Shown here: positions 34,801 through 37,407 of the stretch, piece after piece
Layout of the letters: the number at the start of each line of letters is the position of its first letter
Position numbering within the stretch: the stretch's first letter is position 1
Program-made: the position numbers and the translations under genes
NCBI GenBank assembly: GCA_020201075.1
Contig: JAIVHL010000128.1
Span: 1 to 37,407 of the forward strand
Origin: Halomonas sp.
GTDB lineage: Bacteria; Pseudomonadota; Gammaproteobacteria; Pseudomonadales; Halomonadaceae
Direction: 5' to 3'
DNA length: 37,407 nucleotides
Notes under the pieces: generated by a model
The model's database searches: none
The model's input: the letters and a program-made list of their open reading frames with translations, nothing else
Told to the model about the DNA's origin: nothing

Positions 34801-34915
34801 CACCCTCTTTGTGGTACCGGTCGCCTACGACCTGCTGGCCCGCCACACCGGTTCGCCCGGTGACGTCAAGCGACGTCTTGAAGAGGAGATGGAGGCGAGT
34901 GAAGCCCGCTACTGA
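31802..34915 (+). CDS. RND family multidrug efflux permease (HAE-1 type)
   Basis: This 1037-aa proton-driven transporter has the full length of AcrB/MexB-type pumps: 12 transmembrane helices and two large periplasmic loops. The start MRLSDLSVQRPVLATVLALL is typical. The proton relay Asp pair is in GLIVDDAIVVLENIHR (Asp401, Asp402), and the matching Lys in helix 10 is in GLASKNGILIVEFANQLRDEG (Lys924). The second-half periplasmic domain is complete, so the gene is intact. There is no outer-membrane factor downstream; a TolC-like channel must come from elsewhere. Substrates cannot be predicted beyond amphiphilic drugs or solvents. Confidence 0.95.
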   Translation: MRLSDLSVQRPVLATVLALLIVAFGLLAMQRLPLQEYPSIDPPVVSIDTRYPGASASVVETRITQLLEDRIAGVEGIELITSSSEDGRSRINVEFRLDMNIDAAANDIRDRISGALRNLPDEADPPEVQKADSSEDVVVWLALSGDGYSIPELTDYADRYLVDGFSVLPGVSRVRIGGGNEYAMRVWVDRNALAARNLTVSDVESALRAENVELPAGAIESSERQFIVRLPRSFNQPDDFDRLALTQGEDGYLVRLSDVARVEIGSVEDRSVFRANGVPMVGLGIMKQSTANVLEVSRGVQKELERVQSSLPEDMTLSLNYDASVFVAGAIKQVVLTLFIAMGLVVVVIFMFLGNVRTTLIPAVTVPVAIIGAFMALALMGFSINLLTLLALVLAIGLIVDDAIVVLENIHRRMHDYGETPLVAAFKGTRQIAFAVIATTLVLVAVFIPLAFLQGNVGRLFSEFALTMAAAVAISSVLALSLTPMMASKILKPSMNDSRIARAVQWQLELTQRLYRTLLIWVLKARLAVLAVFVALIAATVWLAGLLPSEYTPQEDRGSFIILVNGPEGATFDYIMDYMNEIEARLQPMLESGDMERVLIRAPRGFGNIENFNNGFGIIGLSDWGQRRDAWAIMSDVRRELAGLPGVQAFPVMRQGFGQRISKPVEFVLGGGTYEELAEWRDTLMAHVREDNPRLIGLDSDYRETQPQLRVDIDYERAASLGVTVTEIGRTLEVLLGGRNVTRYIDNGQEYDVIVEGERGSQSSPRALDNIQVRSSRTGELIPLASLVSFTDFAGASTLNRFNRIRSITLEANLADGYSLGEALEYLEAAAAELLPAQVQTDVSGASRDFERASGATTFLLILGALVVFLVLAAQFESFIHPFVIMLTVPLAMSGAMLGLFVTGQSLNIYSQVGLVMLIGLASKNGILIVEFANQLRDEGLAFHDALMDAAVTRLRPILMTAVTTMAGSIPLIVSTGAGAESRMVIGTVILAGVAAATLFTLFVVPVAYDLLARHTGSPGDVKRRLEEEMEASEARY

Positions 34916-34983
34916 TGCCAGCATTCGGACCTGAAGCACCGTTTCGGCCATAACGTCGGCGTCCATCCACCCGCCAGAAACCA

Positions 34984-35011
34984 ACAGGGCCACCCCATGG
35001 GGTGGCCCTGT
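34984..35011. terminator. Perfect 28-base palindrome between convergent genes, probable bidirectional terminator
   Basis: ACAGGGCCACCCC-AT-GGGGTGGCCCTGT is self-complementary over 28 bases, between the RND pump gene and the convergent DUF3617 gene. On the minus strand it is followed by TGGTTTC. The stem is strong but T-tracts are weak on both sides. It lies 21 bases beyond the restored stop of the DUF3617 gene. Confidence 0.7.
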
Positions 35012-35409
35012 CAGCTAAGTGGCTGGCCTGGCTCAGCAGTCGCTGAGTCGCTCGCCTTCGACAACGGTGTCCATCTGCATTTCACCCATGGGCGACTGGA
35101 CCTGGACGTTAACATTGCCCTGCCCTCTTCGCGGCAGATCATCCGGTAGTCGATGCCATCGGCAGAGACGTTGTGTTCAAGAAGCTCGCAGCCCTCCTCC
35201 ACCTCGAGAAACTGGAAGCCGGAATCTTCCAGGTCACCCTGGGCGATGCACTCCTGGTGGGTATCGGTCTGGTCGGGAATCGGTACCTCGCCGGTGACGG
35301 AAGTCGTGCTGGTGAACTCCCATAGCCCCGGCACGATATTCGGGGCATCGGCTGTGGCGGTCAGTGGCAAGGCCAACGCAGCGGCGATGAACAAAGAACG
35401 TAACGACAT
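35011..35409 (-). CDS. DUF3617 family periplasmic protein, 3' end probably frameshifted
   Basis: The start at 35409 gives a signal peptide (MSLRSLFIAAALALPLTATA) after GGAG, then the DUF3617 opening PNIVPGLWEFTS and Cys-containing blocks QECIAQGD, EGCELLEHN and YRMICREEG. After CREEG the annotated frame turns to Arg/Ser-rich residues and runs into the terminator palindrome. The -1 frame instead reads GNVNVQVQSPMGEMQMDTV and ends ERLSDC-stop at 35033, a normal DUF3617 ending that restores the fourth Cys. A single missing base near 35118-35128 (for instance GGCCAGGGC to GGCAGGGC) explains this. It is a recent mutation or a sequence error; function of the family is unknown. Confidence 0.85.
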   Translation of the reverse strand: MSLRSLFIAAALALPLTATADAPNIVPGLWEFTSTTSVTGEVPIPDQTDTHQECIAQGDLEDSGFQFLEVEEGCELLEHNVSADGIDYRMICREEGRAMLTSRSSRPWVKCRWTPLSKASDSATAEPGQPLS

Positions 35410-35526
35410 GGAGTGTCTCCAAACGGTGAATGATATGCCTCTCCTTCGGCATTCATTCAGCTTACCGCCAATCAGCACGGGGCCCAACCGCCCAGGCCCC
35501 AGTTAGATTGGATTGTCGAGCACTCA

Positions 35527-36582
35527 TCAAGCCCCCAACCCAGCCAGAATAACGACACTAAGGACAACACCGAGCAGCAGCAAGGTTTCCAACACCATCA
35601 GGATAACCGGCCTCCACCCTACTACCGCAAGCTTCTGAAAGGATGTCTTGATCCCCAAGGCCGCAATGGCTGTTACCAGGCACCAGCGAGACAGAGTCGT
35701 CATTGCATCGTTCATCGGCTGCGGAATAGCTCCAAGGCTGTTCACCAGGACAAGAAGTACGAAGCCCACCAGGAAACCGGGTAACAAGGGCATCCGGGCT
35801 GTTTCACCCGCTTCTTGACGCGACTTGCGAAAAAGCCACATGAATACCATGACGACCGGCACCAGCATGGCAACGCGCACCAGCTTGACCAGCGTGGACA
35901 CGTCACCAGTCTCCTCCGAAATCATGTAACCAGCACCCACCACCTGGGCGACATCATGGATAGTGCCGCCGAGGAAAATGCCTATCTGGGTATCAGACAG
36001 CGAGAGAACGCCAGCAATCAGCGGGTATAGCACCATCGCCATGGTCGACAGGGTGGTAACACCCACCACTGTCAGGATCGTATTTCGCTCGCTGGTTTGA
36101 TTACGCGGCATCACCGCGGAAAGCGCCAAGGCCGCGGAAGCGCCGCAAATTGCGACAGCGCCGCCGGTCAATAGCCCTAATTCTCGCGTCAGGCCCAGCG
36201 CCTTTGAAAGCAGCCCCCCCAGGATGATGATCAACACAACAGACCCTACCACCATCATCACTGGGCCGAGACCCAACCCACCCACCTGCTCGAAGGTCAT
36301 GCGCGCGCCCAGTAACGCCACCCCCAGCCGAAGCACGGTGCGAGAGGCGAACTCGATACCCTCTCGGCAGCGACCCTCTTCACTGAGAAAATGCAGCGAC
36401 ATACCAAACAGCAGCGCATACAGGAGGGTAGGACCACCGTAATGGTCGGCAATAAAAGTCGTCGCAAGCGCAATAGTCACGCACACAAGAAGGCCACGAC
36501 CAACGGCACGATAGTGTCCAAGCGATCCACGAAAGTACGTTCGCACAGCGGCAAACGGGACGGCATTGGTACGTGATTTCAT
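35527..36582 (-). CDS. YeiH/UPF0324 family putative transporter
   Basis: This 351-aa integral membrane protein has about ten hydrophobic segments. Family marks are PTLLYALLFGMSLHFLSEEGRC (~51-72), LRLGVALLGARMTF (~84-97), GGAVAICGASAALALSAVM (~140-158) and GGTIHDVAQVVGAGYMISE (~205-223). Members are annotated as putative sulfate exporters, and some are linked to sulfonate metabolism. No sulfonate genes are visible here. Codon use is less GC-rich than the preceding genes, which may signal acquired DNA. Confidence 0.9.
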   Translation of the reverse strand: MKSRTNAVPFAAVRTYFRGSLGHYRAVGRGLLVCVTIALATTFIADHYGGPTLLYALLFGMSLHFLSEEGRCREGIEFASRTVLRLGVALLGARMTFEQVGGLGLGPVMMVVGSVVLIIILGGLLSKALGLTRELGLLTGGAVAICGASAALALSAVMPRNQTSERNTILTVVGVTTLSTMAMVLYPLIAGVLSLSDTQIGIFLGGTIHDVAQVVGAGYMISEETGDVSTLVKLVRVAMLVPVVMVFMWLFRKSRQEAGETARMPLLPGFLVGFVLLVLVNSLGAIPQPMNDAMTTLSRWCLVTAIAALGIKTSFQKLAVVGWRPVILMVLETLLLLGVVLSVVILAGLGA

Positions 36583-36826
36583 CGGAAGGTCTCCAGTTGC
36601 TTCCCGTCAATCGCGTAAAAGCGACCATGGATCGAAAGTCGCCGAACCATGAAAATATCCGAAAAATGGAAAAGCATAGCTTAATTTACTTAAAGTGGCA
36701 TGGTCTTGACGGCGCCTCGCGCTTATTGGCTATTTGAGTGCAGTTGCTGTATCAAATCACGAGACGAACGAGAAATTCGATAAATTATTTACCCATTTCC
36801 TTAAGTGAACCACAATCCCAGCTCCT
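36583..36826. other. AT-rich intergenic region
   Basis: This 244-bp gap between yeiH and the amidase gene is the most AT-rich stretch of the window. Short similar segments TTACTTAAAGTGG and TCCTTAAGTGAA occur about 125 bp apart. TATGCT on the minus strand near 36675 could be a -10 for yeiH, without a good -35. I see no RNA gene or clear terminator. Confidence 0.5.
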
Positions 36827-37407
36827 TTAATTAGAAACCAAATGTGAAAGAGCCATCGCGAGCGACAACATTTTAGCTTCATTATTCGCGGAGCATGTTA
36901 TTTGCAAACCAACCGGCATACTTCCCGGAAGCCTTGAGAGTGGAATTGTCATTGCGCACATATCGTAAACGTTTGCAGCGCGTGTATAGCTCAAACTCCG
37001 AGCAACGAAATCGGACGCATTCAAAACATTTTCATTTACTTCACAGACTGGCCGTGGTGTTAATGGAACAGTTGGCCCGATAATTCCATCCAGTCCCTGC
37101 ATACGATCACGGGCAGCCGAGGCCAGTTTTTCCTGGATGCGTTTTAGGCGAATAAACTCAGTAGCCGGCATAGCCAAGGCTCCTTCAAGCCGCTTAACCG
37201 CAACCGGATCAATTTCATGACTATGATCCTGAAAACGTCTATGGCCGAGTGTCGCCAGAAGATAGGCGGGTACCATACCCGCAAAAATCGCCTTGATATC
37301 ACGTTGCTCCTGTTCGGTTGGCCATGACACTGATACAAGTTTAACGCCGGCTACCGAGAGGTCCTGAAGAGCAGATCGGTATTGGTCGGCGACGTCGTCA
37401 TCCATGG
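36827..37407 (-). CDS. Amidase family protein, C-terminal part (truncated by window edge)
   Basis: About 190 residues are visible, all from the C-terminal half of an amidase signature enzyme (GatA-like family). LDGIIGPTVPLTPRP (~103-117), the segment SYTRAANVYDMCAMTIPLS, and GSMPVGLQITCSANNEAKML close to the end are the usual late motifs. The catalytic Ser-Ser-Lys triad would lie upstream, beyond the window, so the Met at 37405 is internal. The base composition is clearly lower in GC than the core of the window. Substrate cannot be inferred. Confidence 0.85.
   Translation of the reverse strand, partial: MDDDVADQYRSALQDLSVAGVKLVSVSWPTEQEQRDIKAIFAGMVPAYLLATLGHRRFQDHSHEIDPVAVKRLEGALAMPATEFIRLKRIQEKLASAARDRMQGLDGIIGPTVPLTPRPVCEVNENVLNASDFVARSLSYTRAANVYDMCAMTIPLSRLPGSMPVGLQITCSANNEAKMLSLAMALSHLVSN

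Noticed and set aside
1-37407. tRNA genes, rRNA genes, insertion sequences, prophage genes
   Set aside because: None were recognised by eye in any intergenic gap; no transposase or integrase ORF is present.

Overview
The window is about 37.4 kb of GC-rich gammaproteobacterial chromosome. Gene content and protein character fit a halophilic or marine member of the Oceanospirillales, most likely Halomonadaceae (Halomonas-like). This assignment is an inference from ycgN-ycgL-rnd, dnaX-ybaB-recR, the acidic proteins, pldA, yqjD-yqjE-yqjK, tlyA and the MscK/MscM-type channel; no 16S gene is present. Nearly all DNA is coding. The last ~2 kb is visibly more AT-rich than the rest.

Layout. 1-535 is a non-coding block of long direct repeats, a 36-bp tandem repeat and inverted repeats. 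536-5454 (minus) is housekeeping: ycgN, ycgL and rnd overlap one another; recR and ybaB overlap; dnaX follows. dnaX carries a strong stem-loop at the tau/gamma boundary. 5681-6658 is a KfrA-like DNA-binding coiled-coil protein, followed by an 8-bp tandem repeat. 6766-16167 looks like one catabolic regulon: a divergent LysR regulator, then a translationally coupled set (class III aminotransferase, two CoA-transferase subunits, M20 deacylase, thiolase), then a polar amino acid ABC importer (binding protein, two permeases, ATPase). The enzyme logic fits import of an N-acylated beta-amino acid, deacylation, transamination to a beta-keto acid, CoA transfer and thiolysis.

The 4.5S/SRP RNA (ffs) lies on the minus strand near 16.5 kb. 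It is followed on the plus strand by an ATP-grasp ligase, a 678-aa protein I do not recognise that has a possible Cys-His-Asn triad, and tlyA. The ATP-grasp/678-aa pair is the best candidate here for an undescribed enzymatic cassette. Next come a large mechanosensitive channel (minus), outer-membrane phospholipase A, the YqjD/YqjE/YqjK envelope-stress set, a barnase/barstar-type secreted RNase with its inhibitor (minus), a CopD-like membrane protein, and an orphan ParA whose stop codon lies inside a 12-bp tandem repeat. After that are an HI0933-family flavoprotein (minus), an RND efflux pair with palindromic operator candidates upstream, a DUF3617 periplasmic protein with a probable one-base frameshift, a YeiH-type transporter, and the C-terminal part of an amidase running off the window edge.

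How the parts work together. The clearest functional unit is the 7.7-16.2 kb import and beta-keto acid pathway, probably switched by the divergent LysR protein. The RND pair needs an outer-membrane channel encoded elsewhere. The barnase/barstar pair is a self-contained RNase with its own immunity protein. All identifications come from reading motifs and family resemblance; no database search was run.
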